From assembly GCA_033439765.1 (NCBI GenBank), contig JAULSN010000001.1, positions 6,758,001-6,822,000 of the forward strand: a stretch of DNA of 64,000 nt. Direction: 5' to 3'. The DNA comes from Lasiosphaeria ovina (taxonomy: Eukaryota > Ascomycota > Sordariomycetes > Sordariales > Lasiosphaeriaceae). Numbering within the stretch: position 1 is the stretch's first letter; each line of letters begins with the position of its first letter. The position numbers were made by a program, and so were the translations under genes. Below, one piece after another: positions 1-11,348 of the stretch. Below the pieces are notes generated by a model. That model saw only the letters and a program-made list of their open reading frames with translations, did not search any database and was not told the DNA's origin.

Positions 1-385
1 TAAATATGGACATCGATACAGTATCTGGTACCATAATATAGATCTGGCCAAATAGCAGACCAGCCGTGTCCAATAGCAGGACTGCCCGCCCCGTGTCGCT
101 CACAGCCATGCTCATAACTACACCGCAAATAGGTCGAATGACCGGGTCTTGCACACGTTACACGCGGAATGGCAGCAAATAATGCTGCGTTGTTCTGTTG
201 TCGGTATAGAAGTCGGTAGGTGTTCTGCCCAGGAATCTATAGGATGCCGATGCAACGGTCGCTCTATCCAGGTGCAGATACACCTTGCCTGCGTAACTTT
301 ATTCTGTGAGTAATAAAGACCGGGCTCGGTCTGTAGTTCTTGACCTCGAACAGAGCAAGCGACCACGATCAACAACCCACCCAGG
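1..385. other. intergenic, 5' side of the esterase gene
   Basis: No convincing coding exon was seen. The stretch holds the presumed promoter and 5' leader of the carboxylesterase gene that starts at 386. Confidence 0.4.
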
Positions 386-837
386 ATGAAGTTCCCACCT
401 TATATGCCGGCTCTTGCTCTGCCGCTGCTACAGCTGGTTCTCCTCGCCCCATTCGCAGCAGGAGTGGCAGGACCTGAGCAGCAACTGACCGTACAGACAG
501 CCACGGGCACGTACACGGGGCTCATAGACGCCGATGCGTTCCCGGGGGTGCGGCAGTTCCGCAGCATCGCGTACGCGGAGCCGCCGATCGGGGCGCGGCG
601 GTGGCTGGCGCCCGTAGCAGCGCCAGCGTCGCGGCGGCAGTTCTTCGCGCGCCGCTTCCCGCCGTCGTGCCCGCAGTACCAGTCGCGCAACCTGACGGCC
701 TGGACCACCAACATCACCGACTTCGCCGTGCGCCTGTACGGCCAGAGCTTCACCGCCGGCGCCATGGCCCAGGCGTCCTCCGAGGACTGCCTGTACCTGG
801 CCGTGTGGGCGCCGCTGCTCAACTCGTCGTCCGCCGT

Positions 838-875
<38 letters not shown>

Positions 876-2251
876 GCACGGCTTCGGCAAACACCACGCA
901 GCCCTCGCTGCTCCCCGTTGCGCTGTTCCTGCCCGGCGGCGACTTCGTCGGCGGCGGCGTCGACGTGCCGTACCAGCGGCCCGCAGGGCTCGTCGCACAC
1001 GCCGCAGCCGCCGGACAGCCCGTCATCGCCGTGACGGCCAACTACCGCGTCAACATCGCGGGGTTCCCGTGGGCGGCGGGCTTGGCGGCGCAGAACGTCG
1101 GCGTGCTCGACATGCGCGCCGCGCTCGAGTGGGTGTACGCCAACATCGCTGCCTTCGGCGGCGACCCGGCCCGCATCACGCTGTGGGGCCAGAGCGCCGG
1201 GGGTGTCGCGGCGGATTTGCTCGCGTATGCGTATCCAGACGATCCGCTCATCGCGGGGCTGTTCTTGCAGTCGGGGACCGCCATGGTGAATATCTCGTAT
1301 CCCGACGCGGGGCATACGAATTTCACGTTCGTGGCGAGGAATGTTGGGTGGTGGGTTACCCCTTTTTTTTTCTTTGGGTCTCTTTGTCCGGCGGTTCGTT
1401 CTTTGTGCGTTTCTGGGTCAACCGAACGGGGGGCGCAAAACACAGCCCCTTTTTGGCTGGCTTTTATTGTCACAAGGCGGCCACAACCTGTCTCCAATCG
1501 TTAGCATGATGAAAAAGTTAACACAGCCAGCGACTTCCCGTCGGACCCGGCCGCGGAACTGGCGTGCATGCGCCAGGTGCCCATGTCGCTGCTGCAGAAC
1601 TTCATCGGGCAGTACAAGGACAACGGTACACGCCCGTCCCTAACCTTCAAGCCCGTCCCGGACGGAGAGCGCGTCTTCTTCGACTACACGGCGCGGACCG
1701 CGGCGGGGCGCATCGCGCGGGTGCCGGCGCTGGTCAGCACGACGTCCAACGAGCAATCCACCCTCTACCGGTACCCAACGACCAACGTCACCGCGGGGCC
1801 GTGGCAGGCGGGGGTCGACGCGGCCACCGTCAGCGTGTTCGTGTGCCTGGCCAGCAACACGACGGCGGCGCGCGCGCGGCAGGGCCTGACGACGTACCGG
1901 TACGAGTACGCGGGCAATTTCAGCAGCCTGACGCCGCTGCCGTGGATGGGCGCCTACCACGCCAGCGACGTGCCCATGCTGTTCGGCACGTATGGCGGCC
2001 GCGCGGGCGTCGAGCCGTTCCAGCGCCGCGTAGCGGATGCCATGCAGGACTCGCTGATTGCTTTCATGTATGACGCCGAGAACGGCCTGCGAGCCCGCGG
2101 CTGGCTGCCCCATGACCAGCTCGCCGGGAGTGCCGTTGGGGGCCGCAATTTGATGCGCTTTGCCGCCGGCGGGGTCGTGGCACAGAATGTCAGTGCGGCT
2201 GTCGTTGACGACGCATGTGTGCTCGGGACAAAGTACAATTCTAGCCCGTGA
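386..2251 (+). CDS. secreted type-B carboxylesterase/lipase (alpha/beta hydrolase)
   Basis: Two exons, 386-1350 and 1531-2251, give 561 aa, the usual size for fungal type-B carboxylesterases. The intron (1351-1530, GTGGGT...CCAG) rejoins the frame inside a codon and restores a Cys followed by DFPSDP. A hydrophobic N-terminus (residues 5-25) looks like a signal peptide, so the enzyme is probably secreted. The nucleophile elbow GQSAGG places the catalytic Ser at about residue 270. GAYHASDV near residue 465 supplies the catalytic His. The family hydrolyses carboxylic esters; the substrate cannot be read from the sequence. Two oddities: a run of 12 Thr codons (about 838-876) in an acceptor loop, and an oxyanion segment reading PGGDFVGGG where HGGGF is common. 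Confidence 0.88.
838..876 (+). repeat. ACG/ACC trinucleotide tract coding poly-Thr
   Basis: Near-perfect ACC/ACG repeat inside the esterase exon, coding an uninterrupted Thr run. It is probably a flexible, glycosylatable surface loop prone to length change. Confidence 0.8.
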
Positions 2252-3838
2252 CGGCTCGCTGTGGTTAGGGACGGGTGAGAGGGGGGGTTAGTTATCGATG
2301 GTGTTGCCGAGATCAAGTACGAAACGAGCGAAATGAACTAGTCCAAGCCCCGATTCCTTAAGAGTTGCCGAAAACGGGCGGGAGGCAGCCTGGACAAAAT
2401 CCCCGCTGTCGTGGCCCGTCTGCTTGTTTGCGTGCCTACCTTACGGATGAAAATCCAGGCTTTGTACCCCCTGTCCTTTCGCCGTCCAGTGACTGACCGG
2501 CTGTCTCCCGTGGCTGGCCGCAGGGTGGTGGAGTCCCAAACAACCCTTTGCCAATGCCGACCCGGCAACTGGGGACGGGAATGTAAACGACAGGGTGGCA
2601 TCAGAGAAGGGACGGGCGTGTCTCTGCTACGTCCAGACGAGACAAGTCCATGGCCGAGCGTAGCACAAGCCGCCTACCCTATCCCGAGACGCCCCAGAGA
2701 CGGGACGATGGCGCCTCTGTGCGATCTCGCTCGGGGCTTTTCTGTCTAGGGTACTTGTGTCGTGCTGGGCGGGCGAGCCATTCCATCTCTACTCACCCTA
2801 CACACTGGCTGTCTCAAACAAACCGGGAGAGGGCCCTCCCAAAGGTAAATCGGTACCAGAAAACGTGTGTTGCAGGACGTGGAACTCGTTTCACCCTGTA
2901 AACGCCCAGCTCCGAACGGAAAGATGGGTAAGGTAGGTGCACAACACGCATGCGCCGTAGCAGGGGCTCCAAATGACGTTCTGATGATATTGCTAGACAC
3001 AATAGCTTTTCGTCTTTACGTGCTGGCCCTGCTCACCAAGATGGCCAGACCTCTGGTACTCCCATCATCCTGCGACCCCCGCCCGCACGGAATCATGGTG
3101 TCGTTAGGCTCGCATGCTATTAGTTAAGAGAGGCGTTTCTGACTGGACGAATCCGCCTTCGTCACTCGGCCGTCTCGGCCGACTCGGCGCCCTCACGAGC
3201 CTGTTCGACAACGGACGAACGAACGAACGGCTATCGTATGCTGGCAGTTTGGCGTTACGCTCAACAACGACCCAGTGCGGTGGGTAAGGTGTGCCAGGCA
3301 AAAGTACCGTCCTCCCAGTGGAGTCATCCTTATCTTTCCGTTTTGTCACCTCTTCTTTTGCGCAGGCTATTTAAACCGGCATACGAATCCTGGCCTATGC
3401 AATTTCTTGCTCTCCCAAGCAAATTATCTATCTCTCTAACCTCGTCGAATCTGTTTGTCTCCCGGCTTCCTATCTATCGGTAATACCGCCTCCAAAAACA
3501 GCACGCGCGGTGCTCCAGGAAAGGCCAGCCAACCGACATCGTGCGTTGCATCCTGCCGACGCCGTGCAACTGTACTCGACCATCTTTGTTCCCAGCCTGG
3601 CCTCGCACGGCAGCAACAGTACTAAGCGCACGGATAGTGCTCGGACACCGGACTCTGATCTCCTCGCCGTGTCCCGGGACGAGAGCGGAGAGTGATATAT
3701 TAGTTCCGGTACGTGCCTGTGGCGGCCAGACTTCTCACCCCTAGTCAGACAACGCCCGCAACGCTCGGTGCTCATTCCCTCCCAGGGGAGCTGACAGTAG
3801 CACGCCTACACTTGCAAAACAAAGAGGAAGCAGGCGAC
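2252..3838. other. intergenic region between esterase and P450
   Basis: About 1.6 kb with many short unrelated frames and no domain-like translation. A TATTTAAA-like box near 3368 is a possible core promoter element for the downstream P450. Confidence 0.4.
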
Positions 3839-5804
3839 ATGGCCACTTACCTCGTCGCCGCTGCCGCGCTGCTCGCCATATGCTACATATACCGACTGCT
3901 CCTCCCCCGCCCGCCACTACCGGGGATCCCACACAACCCGGCGTCGACGCGGCGGCTGTTCGGGGACATGGGCGCGGCGAAGGCGCTCGGGCGGCAGACG
4001 GGCGAGATGTCTGCCGCCATATTCCACATTGCACGAAACATCATGCAGCAGCACCAGCCCGCCGACACGCCCTATAAGATCCCGATCGCGCAGCTGCTCG
4101 TCCCATCGTTCCTCCCCGGCACGGGCGCGCACGTGGTCGTCGTCGACGACGCGCGCGAGGCCGAGGACATCTTAGTCAGACGCAACCGCGAGTTCGACCG
4201 CTCGGAGCTGACGGCGCAGTTCTTCCGCCCCGTGTTCCCGCGCAGCACCATCGCGCAGCCCACGACGCCGGCCCTGCGCGCCCAGAAGCGCCTGTGGTCC
4301 GATGTCATGGGCGCCGACTTTCTGCGCCGCGTCGTCGCGCCCAATATCTGCGGCGCCGCGGAAGAGGTTGTTGAGCTGTGGCGTATCAAGGCTGCTGCCG
4401 CCGCGGAAGCTAAGGGGGTTGATGGGCTGGGAGAGGGGGGGCGCCCGTTCGACGTCAAGCACGACTTTGGCACGGCCGCGCTGGACGCCATCTGGGTCGC
4501 CGTGCTGGGGTCCAAGCTGGGGGCCATGCGGCGCGAGATTGAGCGTGTGAGGCAGCACAAAGCATGCGGCGAGGAAGCGAAGGCGGCGCCGGGACAGAGC
4601 GGCGCCCTGCCGTCGTCGGCGGTGGCCGTGCAGCAGGCGGTCGAGCACATGAACCGGATCGTGACGGCGGGGTTCGGGTCCGTGTGGCCGGCGGCGGCCT
4701 TCTTCTGGATCCAGCTGACGCCGGCGTACCGGCGGTTCAAGCGGGTCGCGTACGGCGAGGTGCGCGGGCTGATGGCGGCGGCGTGCGCGCGGTTCGACTC
4801 AGACGGCGCCGACGAGCTCGACACGTGCGCCATGGACCTGGTGCTGCGGCGCGAGATGCTGGCGGCGAAAAAGGCCGGCCGCCCCGTGCCCGACCCGACG
4901 CGCGACCCGGCCATGCTGCAGGAGCTGCTGCTGCTGCTGCTCGCGGTGAGTGTTTTTCCCGCCTCGTCTGTTTTTTGTTCTCCCGCAAACTGCCAACCAA
5001 CGCGGCTAACCCCCTTCCCTTCCCACAACCACAGGGCCACGACTCGACAGCCAACACGCTTTCCTGGTTCGTCAAGATCATCGCGCTCTACCCAGCCGCA
5101 CAATCCACCCTCCGCAGCGCGCTGCACTCCGCCTTCCTAACCACCTCAAACACGTCAAACAAAACCCCCTCCGCAACCGCAATCCTCGACGCCGCCATCC
5201 CGTACCTCGACGCCGTCATCGAAGAAACCGTCCGCATGTCCACCACCGCAGGCGTGATCGCGCGGCGAGCGGTAGCCGACACGACGATCCTGGGCTGCCG
5301 CGTGCCGGCGGGGACCAACGTGCTGCTCAACACGCGGCTGTCCCCCACGGGCGGAGTCCCGGAGGAGCTGCGCAGCGCGACGAGCCGCGCGGCGCAGGCG
5401 CGGCGGGGCGGCGGGGGGCCGGACGGCTCACCCGGGCGGGAGATGCATGTGTTTGAGCCGCGGCGGTGGCTGGTCTCGGACGCTTCGTCGAAAGGTGGCG
5501 GGGAGGTGTTTGACGCGCACGCGCTGCCGGCGCTGGTGTTTGGGGGCGGGCTGCGGGGGTGTTTTGGTAAGTCGCAAGGCGTGGTCTTTGTCTTGTGTCT
5601 TTGTCTTGTGAGGATGTGATTTGTTTGCTAATGAACGACGGTAAAGGCAAGCGGCTGGCGATGCTGGAGCTGCGCATTATGGTCGTCTACCTCGTGCTCA
5701 ACTTCGAGTTCCTGCCGCTGCCCGACGACCTGGCGACCATGACCGGCGAGGAGCGCCTGTTTCGCGGCCCGAGGACGTGTTTTGTGAGGCTCAAGGCTTT
5801 ATGA
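3839..5804 (+). CDS. cytochrome P450 monooxygenase
   Basis: Three exons, 3839-4945, 5035-5566 and 5647-5804, give 598 aa. The ATG at 3839 directly precedes a membrane anchor (about residues 3-22) and a Pro-rich hinge (PRPPLPGIP), the normal N-terminus of a microsomal P450. The I-helix oxygen-activation motif GHDST opens exon 2 (residues 370-374). The K-helix ExxR is E433-R436. The heme-binding loop FGGGLRGCFGKR carries the Cys ligand at residue 545 and is split by intron 2 right after the Cys-Phe pair. The introns are 89 and 80 nt with GTGAGT and GTAAGT donors. It should be a heme-thiolate monooxygenase of the ER. The substrate is unknown, and no biosynthetic cluster surrounds it. Confidence 0.92.
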
Positions 5805-6424
5805 GGCTATTCGGGATTGAATCATAATAGGGGAAGAATAGTGTTTCCGAGAAAGCTGGCGGACAGGGCAAGCCTAGTCTGGCCACGTAACCGGGTGAAG
5901 GAGAAGCTAGGGGTGAAGCCGGAATGAAGATAGTCCATAGACATAATGAGCCCCTGACCGGCGTTGGTTTGCGAGATAATTGCCGTCCGAAATTTAATTA
6001 ATTAATAATAAACTGTAATCGCAGAACCCATTGCTTTGGCATCGTGTCCGGGAACAACAAGGCGTAGTTATTTCGGCAACAACTCAGCCATGGCAGCGGC
6101 AGATAACACAGTTGCGGGCCAGTGATGTTAGAATGTGAGGGCATTTCCGAAAAGCCAGCAGTGTAGTCTTACAGAATAACTACAGACAAGAAATATTAGC
6201 GCAGGTCCAGCGCTCGCGGCAGAAATAACAAGCACGACGCGGTCACTAGGCAGGTTGAGTGCCAGACAACATGCCTTCCAACACCTTGCTGGAGAGAGAT
6301 CATCTCTAGTCGCCCCCCAAACTCCAAAAACAACCAAGCTACCGCCGTGATATCTGAAAAGCAACGCCCGCGGTCATGCCCCTCGCCTTTCTACTGTAAG
6401 TATGCGTCACCAGTGGTGCGCCGA
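5805..6424. other. convergent 3' region
   Basis: AT-richer space between the P450 stop and the stop of the minus-strand FAR1/ankyrin gene. It should hold both 3' UTRs. A TTAATTAATTAATAATAAA-type run near 5995-6012 is a plausible polyadenylation region. Confidence 0.4.
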
Positions 6425-8152
6425 TCACTGGTTAGGATCTGCGCCGTGCTCGATCAGCAAGACAACGGCATCCTCCATGCCCCTTTCCACGGCGACATGG
6501 AGGGCGCTGAGACCCTTCGAGTCGAGCCGGGTAACGTCGGCCCCGCGTTCGACCAGGAGCTTGACGGCGTCCATGCGCTCGCCCTCGGCAGCGCAGTGCA
6601 GCGGCGTGCGGCCCGTGGCGTCGAGGGCGTTGATGTCGGCGCCCTTGTTGAGCAGGATCTCGAGGATCTTGACCTGCCCCCTCAGCGCGGCCATGTGGAG
6701 CGGGCTCGTGGGCGGCGGCGGAGGCTGCGGGCCCGTCTGGTGGAACTGCGGCGGGGGCACGGGCGGGATGACCTTGGGCTTCCTGACGCGCTTGTAGCGT
6801 TCCGAGTGCGTCTCCATGGAGGCGCCGCCGTTCTGGATGCGGCGCCACCGCCGGTAGCTCGCGATGGAGGTGATGTTCTTGGGGTCGAGGTCGTGGTTGT
6901 GCTCCTCGCAGCGCACGTCGATGAACCACTTGGAGGCCTGGCGCTTGCGGCAGACGAGCTTCATGCGTGCCGGGCAGCCGATGCGGTGCGTGGGCCGCTT
7001 GCGCACGCCCGTGCCCTGGTTCTTGCAGGAGCCGCCGCGGTCGCACATTAGGTCGACGCGCACCACGGCCGCGTCCGACTCGTACTTGCCGCTGGGCGTC
7101 TTGGCCTTGGCGCAGCCCGACTGCACGAGCATGTAGCCCTGGCTGATGGCGTACTCCTGGACGGCGTTGAAGGCGTCTTGGCGTTGCTCGTAGGGCCCGA
7201 TCATGAGCGTCGGCCGCACCTTGGGCAGCTGCAGCGGCGTGACGGGCTGGGCGAGGGGTGCGACGAACTTAGGGTCGGATGGCGACAGAGGCTGGCCGTC
7301 CTCGCCCACGTTGGCCTCACCGCCGTCGCCTCCGCCGTCGCCGTCGCCGTCGCCGTCGCTCTCGTCGTCCTGGCTATCCCCATCCAGCATCGACTCATCT
7401 TGGTCCTGGTTTGACTGTTGCTCCTGGGGACGTTGGGCTTGCGACTGCTGTGGAGTCTGGGGTAGCGGCTGTTGGAGGTGGAATTGTTGGTGGGCATGTT
7501 GTTGGCGATGCTGCTGGGCCTGCTGCTGCTGTTGTTGTTGCTGCTGGGCTAGCAGGATTTGTTGAGTCTGGGCCTGCTGGTGCTGGACCTGGAGCGCCTG
7601 CTGAGCCTGCTGAGCCTGGTTGGCTTGCTGGAGGTTATGGGCCTGTTGGGCCGGGTGTTGGAAAGACTGGAAGGGTTGGGGTTGCGGGTATTGGTTGTTT
7701 GGGTCGAGGCGGTGGAACACGGGGCCCGTGATTTGCGGCTGCAGTCCTTTCCTGGCCGGCAGAGGTGGTGTGTGTTGTGGTGGTGGTTGTATTTGGTGCG
7801 GGTTCTGGTAGCCAGGGGGCTTCGGCGCGAGGTTGGAAGTAGTGGGGATCTGGGGTGGATGGATAGGTGTCTCGACGCGAGACCGCAACGGGGTCCTATT
7901 CTGTTGGCGCGGTCGTTCCTATGTCCGAGTTGAGTTAAGTTAGCCAAGGCGAGCAAGGTTTCGGTGATGGATGCACCGAACGCCATCAATTCCGACGATG
8001 ATGGCGCCCTTGCGATGGAGGAAGGACAGGCTCCAACCCACAAATTGCGTCGCTGCCTGCAGCCCGTGCGACGGCGGCTGGAACAGCTGCTGCTGCCCTT
8101 CGAGCCCGGCGTAGGATGAGTTGGGCATCATTTCGTGGGAGGGCGCGGCCAT
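6425..8152 (-). CDS. FAR1/WRKY-GCM1-type zinc-finger protein with C-terminal ankyrin repeats
   Basis: Two exons on the minus strand, 8152-8042 and 7918-6425 (534 aa). The 123-nt intron has a CTAAC branch-like site and a CATAG acceptor. Order of parts: short N-terminus; Pro/Gln-rich segment with long Gln runs (about 120-205); Asp/Gly acidic tract (about 210-240); a module at about 285-385 with spaced Cys residues and a terminal EEHNHDL, which resembles FAR1 DNA-binding domains derived from MULE transposases; then three ankyrin repeats (about 440-534). Gln-rich plus acidic plus DNA-binding parts suggest a transcription regulator, with ankyrins for protein contacts. The function is inferred from domains only. 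Confidence 0.8.
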
Positions 8153-8814
8153 TGTGGGTGACCATTCGGTTTGGGAGTTCGATAAAACGAGATGCAATTG
8201 AAGGCGGCGGTAATCAGAGAGTCGGGAAGAGGTTTGGGAGTGCGCAAGACCGGCGGGGATGCGGCCAATCCTCCATGGGTGGCATTTCATCGCTTCAATT
8301 GGGTAGATTGGTGGGAATGTGGGACTTTGGCCGTTTAGGGTTTAGTTTGGGTTCATAACCCTAACCCTCCTAGCCCAAGCCTATGAGCATAAGGAGGATC
8401 CTAAAGGCAGCCTGGCGGTCCGTAATCTTGTTTTTATCTTCAAATCGCCATCTAATCGGAAAACCACCCAAGTCAAATGGCAAAATCTTGGAAGACACAA
8501 AAGTTGAGCCTTTTTCCCAGACAGTTGATAGATAATAACTATGCCATATTAAATTACATTGACAACCCGAATCCCCATTTCGTGCCCCATCTTCAACGCA
8601 ATAATACAAAGACAAGACTCAGGAGTAAAGTATGTACAAAGTAAACAAATCGCATGCCGGTAACAACCTCCGGGGGTAAAAACCAGAAAAAAAAAAGAAA
8701 AAAAACCCCCCCCCCCGAGGAAAGCAACACCACTCAGAAAACAATCTGAAACAAACGAGCTAAGGTCCAAGTCATGAGTCATAACCCCCTTCACATACTC
8801 CCCCCCCTATACTC
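8153..8814. other. promoter region of the FAR1/ankyrin gene
   Basis: No gene seen. It includes the telobox pair at 8334-8367, an A-rich to C-rich homopolymer run (about 8688-8717) and the presumed 3' UTR of the RS-rich gene ending at 8815. Confidence 0.4.
8334..8367. promoter_or_regulatory. inverted telobox pair (TTAGGGTTT / AACCCTAACCCT)
   Basis: TTTAGGGTTTAG is followed about 12 nt later by AACCCTAACCCT, giving two telomere-like boxes in opposite orientation. They lie about 190 bp upstream of the FAR1/ankyrin start codon. Teloboxes are known promoter elements bound by Tbf1-like Myb proteins; the role here is inferred. Confidence 0.4.
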
Positions 8815-9903
8815 CTAACGCTTCCCCTTGCTATGCCTCGCCGCGTTCCTCTTCGCAATCTGATCAACAATCAGCCCGCCGAGCACGCCACTCAGCGCCT
8901 GGACATCAGGTCCCTTATCCTTAGCCTTGCCGCCGCCGCCACTGCTCATCTTGCTCTCCTTGGGCTTGCTGGACTTGGCCACATCGCGGTCCTTGTCGCC
9001 GTGCACAAACGCATCGATCGCAGCGGCGCCGAGCGCGGCAGTCGCGATGCGCGCGCCCTTCTCGCCGTTCCACGCGCCCGGCTGCGACCGCAGGTTCATG
9101 GCGGTCGCCGACCCGGCCTGGAACGCTGCTGCGGCCGCCTGCTGCCACCGCGGGCTGAGCGCCGCGAACCGCTCCTTGGCTGATGTTGTCTTGGACCGCG
9201 CGATGGTCGGCCGGTGCGTGGCTGTTGACGAGTTCTTGCTTGTTGATGGTGGCGGGGCCGCCTTGCGTGCTGGCGACGGCGAGCGCTGCCGCGTGCGCTT
9301 GTGCCCGTCCGACCGCGGCGAGCGCTCCCGGTGGCCGTCTGATGCGCGGTCGCGCTCGCGGTCACGGTGGCGCGCGGGAGACGGGCTGCGGTGCCGGTCG
9401 GATCGCCGGAGCGGCGGGTCGCGGTCTTGGTGGCGCCGTGGTGAGGGAGACCTTGCGGCGTATCTTGAGGGCGGGTCGTCCCTTACGGGCGGGGGGGCAG
9501 TCGCGCGGGACTCTAGGGTGCTGGGGCGGCCGTCTCGGGCTGCCAGTCTTTGGGACTCTCGCCTGCGAGGGGGCGAGGGCGACCGCGTCCGGCGGTGGTG
9601 TGGCGGACTGGCCTCGCGGTGGTGCTTCCTCTCGCGGGCTCGGCCGTCGGACCCGGGGGATGGGGAGGCGTGGCGGTGTCTGGGGCGGGTGTCGTCGTCT
9701 CTCCCTGGCGGCTTCCTCGCGTAGCCTGGCACGTATGCCGACGCCTTCGGTGCCGCCTCAGGGACCGGAGGTGAGTAGAAAGGGGCTTTGTCTCCGCCAA
9801 GCGGGGGAGGCATCTTGTCGCCGGGTAGGTATTCGAATCCGTCGTCCCAAGCGTCGACGCGCTTCATGGGGTGCTCTTGTCTCCGTGGCAGTTTGCCGGG
9901 CAT
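8815..9903 (-). CDS. Arg/Ser-rich low-complexity nuclear-type protein, unknown function
   Basis: A single open exon of 362 aa; the ATG at 9903 is the first in frame. Residues about 70-230 are dense in RS, SPSP, HR and RD motifs, like the RS domains of splicing or nuclear speckle proteins, but no RRM is visible. The C-terminal third is different: an Ala-rich helical stretch, then repeated small-residue segments (GSATAMNL, ATAALGAAAIDAF, LSGVLGGLIVDQI) and a basic tail. That tail resembles glycine-zipper-like ends of other fungal hypothetical proteins. I do not recognise a specific family. The 5' leader on this strand is a CA/CCA microsatellite. Confidence 0.7.
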   Translation of the reverse strand: MPGKLPRRQEHPMKRVDAWDDGFEYLPGDKMPPPLGGDKAPFYSPPVPEAAPKASAYVPGYARKPPGRDDDTRPRHRHASPSPGSDGRARERKHHREASPPHHRRTRSPSPPRRRESQRLAARDGRPSTLESRATAPPPVRDDPPSRYAARSPSPRRHQDRDPPLRRSDRHRSPSPARHRDRERDRASDGHRERSPRSDGHKRTRQRSPSPARKAAPPPSTSKNSSTATHRPTIARSKTTSAKERFAALSPRWQQAAAAAFQAGSATAMNLRSQPGAWNGEKGARIATAALGAAAIDAFVHGDKDRDVAKSSKPKESKMSSGGGGKAKDKGPDVQALSGVLGGLIVDQIAKRNAARHSKGKR

Positions 9904-11193
9904 GTTGTTGGGTTGTGGTCAGGGTTGGCTTTAAGTTGTGGCTGTCTTGTGTGTTTTGTGTTGAGTGTGGTATGTGGTGTGTGTGTGGTATGTCGTGTGG
10001 GTGTGTGTGGGTGTGGTGTGGTGTGGTGTGGTGTGGTGTGTTTTGAACGCTCACTGAGGATAGTGTGCTCGTCCAAAGTGCGGCAGACCCAGCAGAATTA
10101 ATAGCCAACTGCCAATATTGCAGCCGATGAGGATTCTGGACGCACAATTACGTCAAAGGGCCGAGTTAGTGAGCTGCATGTTCCCATAAGCACAGCTGAC
10201 GTTAGTTAGCTAAGGAAGAGCAAGCAAGCAGATGGAAAGCTGCTGCTGCGGACTTCTGCTCTGCTGTGGCTAGTTGAGGCCCAACTGCGACTGCGCCGGC
10301 AATCGACGACGTTCCATCTTGCGCGAGCTCTAAGGCCGCCGAATCACAGACATCACGGGTGCAAACTCTTCAAAACCCCGACCCCCGCTGACTTCTTGGC
10401 GGCTTTTACTGGCTCGCCCCTGTGGGCAGCTGCCCTGTCGCCCCAAACATGCCCACGGCCCGCCGCGTTTTGTGCGGCCGGCGCCTCGCACCATTCTGCG
10501 CGATTACGACACTCGTGTCACTGCTGCATGCTTAGGGCCCGCCTAGACTCGCCCTCAGAGGGCTGGTGCTGCGGGAAGGATGGTCGGCCGACGTTGCAAT
10601 TGAGCGGACCGGTATTTACACTAGTGGGGGAAAAGCTTTCCAGCGATCCCTTTGCGGCTTTTAAGTTAGTTGGCTGCAATGCTGCAGGTTGGGGAATTCA
10701 TGCACATCGCCTGAGGGCCAAAGGTGGCCTGACACTGTGATAATTCCCCCATGTTCAAGAATTTTCCGGCGCCCTCTTTCAGCGTCCGAGATGGCCGATT
10801 GGGGTCAGCCGGACCCCGACGTCAACCGATCTATGACAGGGTTCGCCACCGTCACACGCCCCCGCCGGCCCCCCGCGCTTTAAACCTGACAGGCCACCCC
10901 AATGCGTCATGAGATCATCGCAAGCGGAAGGAGTCGGTTTCCTATTTTGGATCCACTGTCGTGCATCAAACCCCACAGCATCTACCCGTTTCCCAACCAA
11001 GTAATTCATTTATCCTCTCTCTTTACGTGTACATACAGCATTTGCGTCCTATGAGATGGGCCGAGAAACGGCCTTGAAAGTGAGGGGGATGAGCAATTTG
11101 TAAGATACTTTCCTACCTACCTTACTTGGCAAGGAGCTGGCCGTTCACTTTGATGATGAAGACTGAAGAGACATTAATTAAATTTTGTTATTA
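9904..11193. other. intergenic region
   Basis: No gene recognised. The first 140 bp are a GT-rich microsatellite. The rest has only unstructured short frames up to the transposon boundary at 11194. Confidence 0.4.
9933..10045. repeat. GT/GGTGT-rich microsatellite
   Basis: Runs of GTGTG and GGTGTGGTGT units immediately upstream of the RS-rich gene, so it lies in its promoter or 5' UTR. Confidence 0.8.
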
Positions 11194-11239
11194 CTGTGCC
11201 TTGCAAACGCCAGTTTACGATCCACTTTTGGCGCTAGAG
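11194..11239 (+). repeat. left terminal inverted repeat of the Tc1/mariner element
   Basis: Perfect 46-bp inverted match to 15086-15131, preceded by the TA target site at 11192-11193. Confidence 0.9.
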
Positions 11240-11348
11240 AGGCAACATTTGCACCAGGCCATGATGTCAATATTCCAATATGTTGCATTTTGAAGCCTTC
11301 CATAGTTCAAAATAGCTGTACATACAATAGATTTGTTGTTGTTCATGC

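Noticed and set aside
428..1315. Antisense frames over the esterase
   Set aside because: Arg/Gly-rich shadow of the coding strand.
4072..5127. 351-aa antisense frame over the P450
   Set aside because: It mirrors GC-rich codons of the P450 exons and spans an intron; no domain.
8334..8367. Telomere or subtelomere boundary
   Set aside because: Only two or three TTAGGG-like units, inside a normal gene block.
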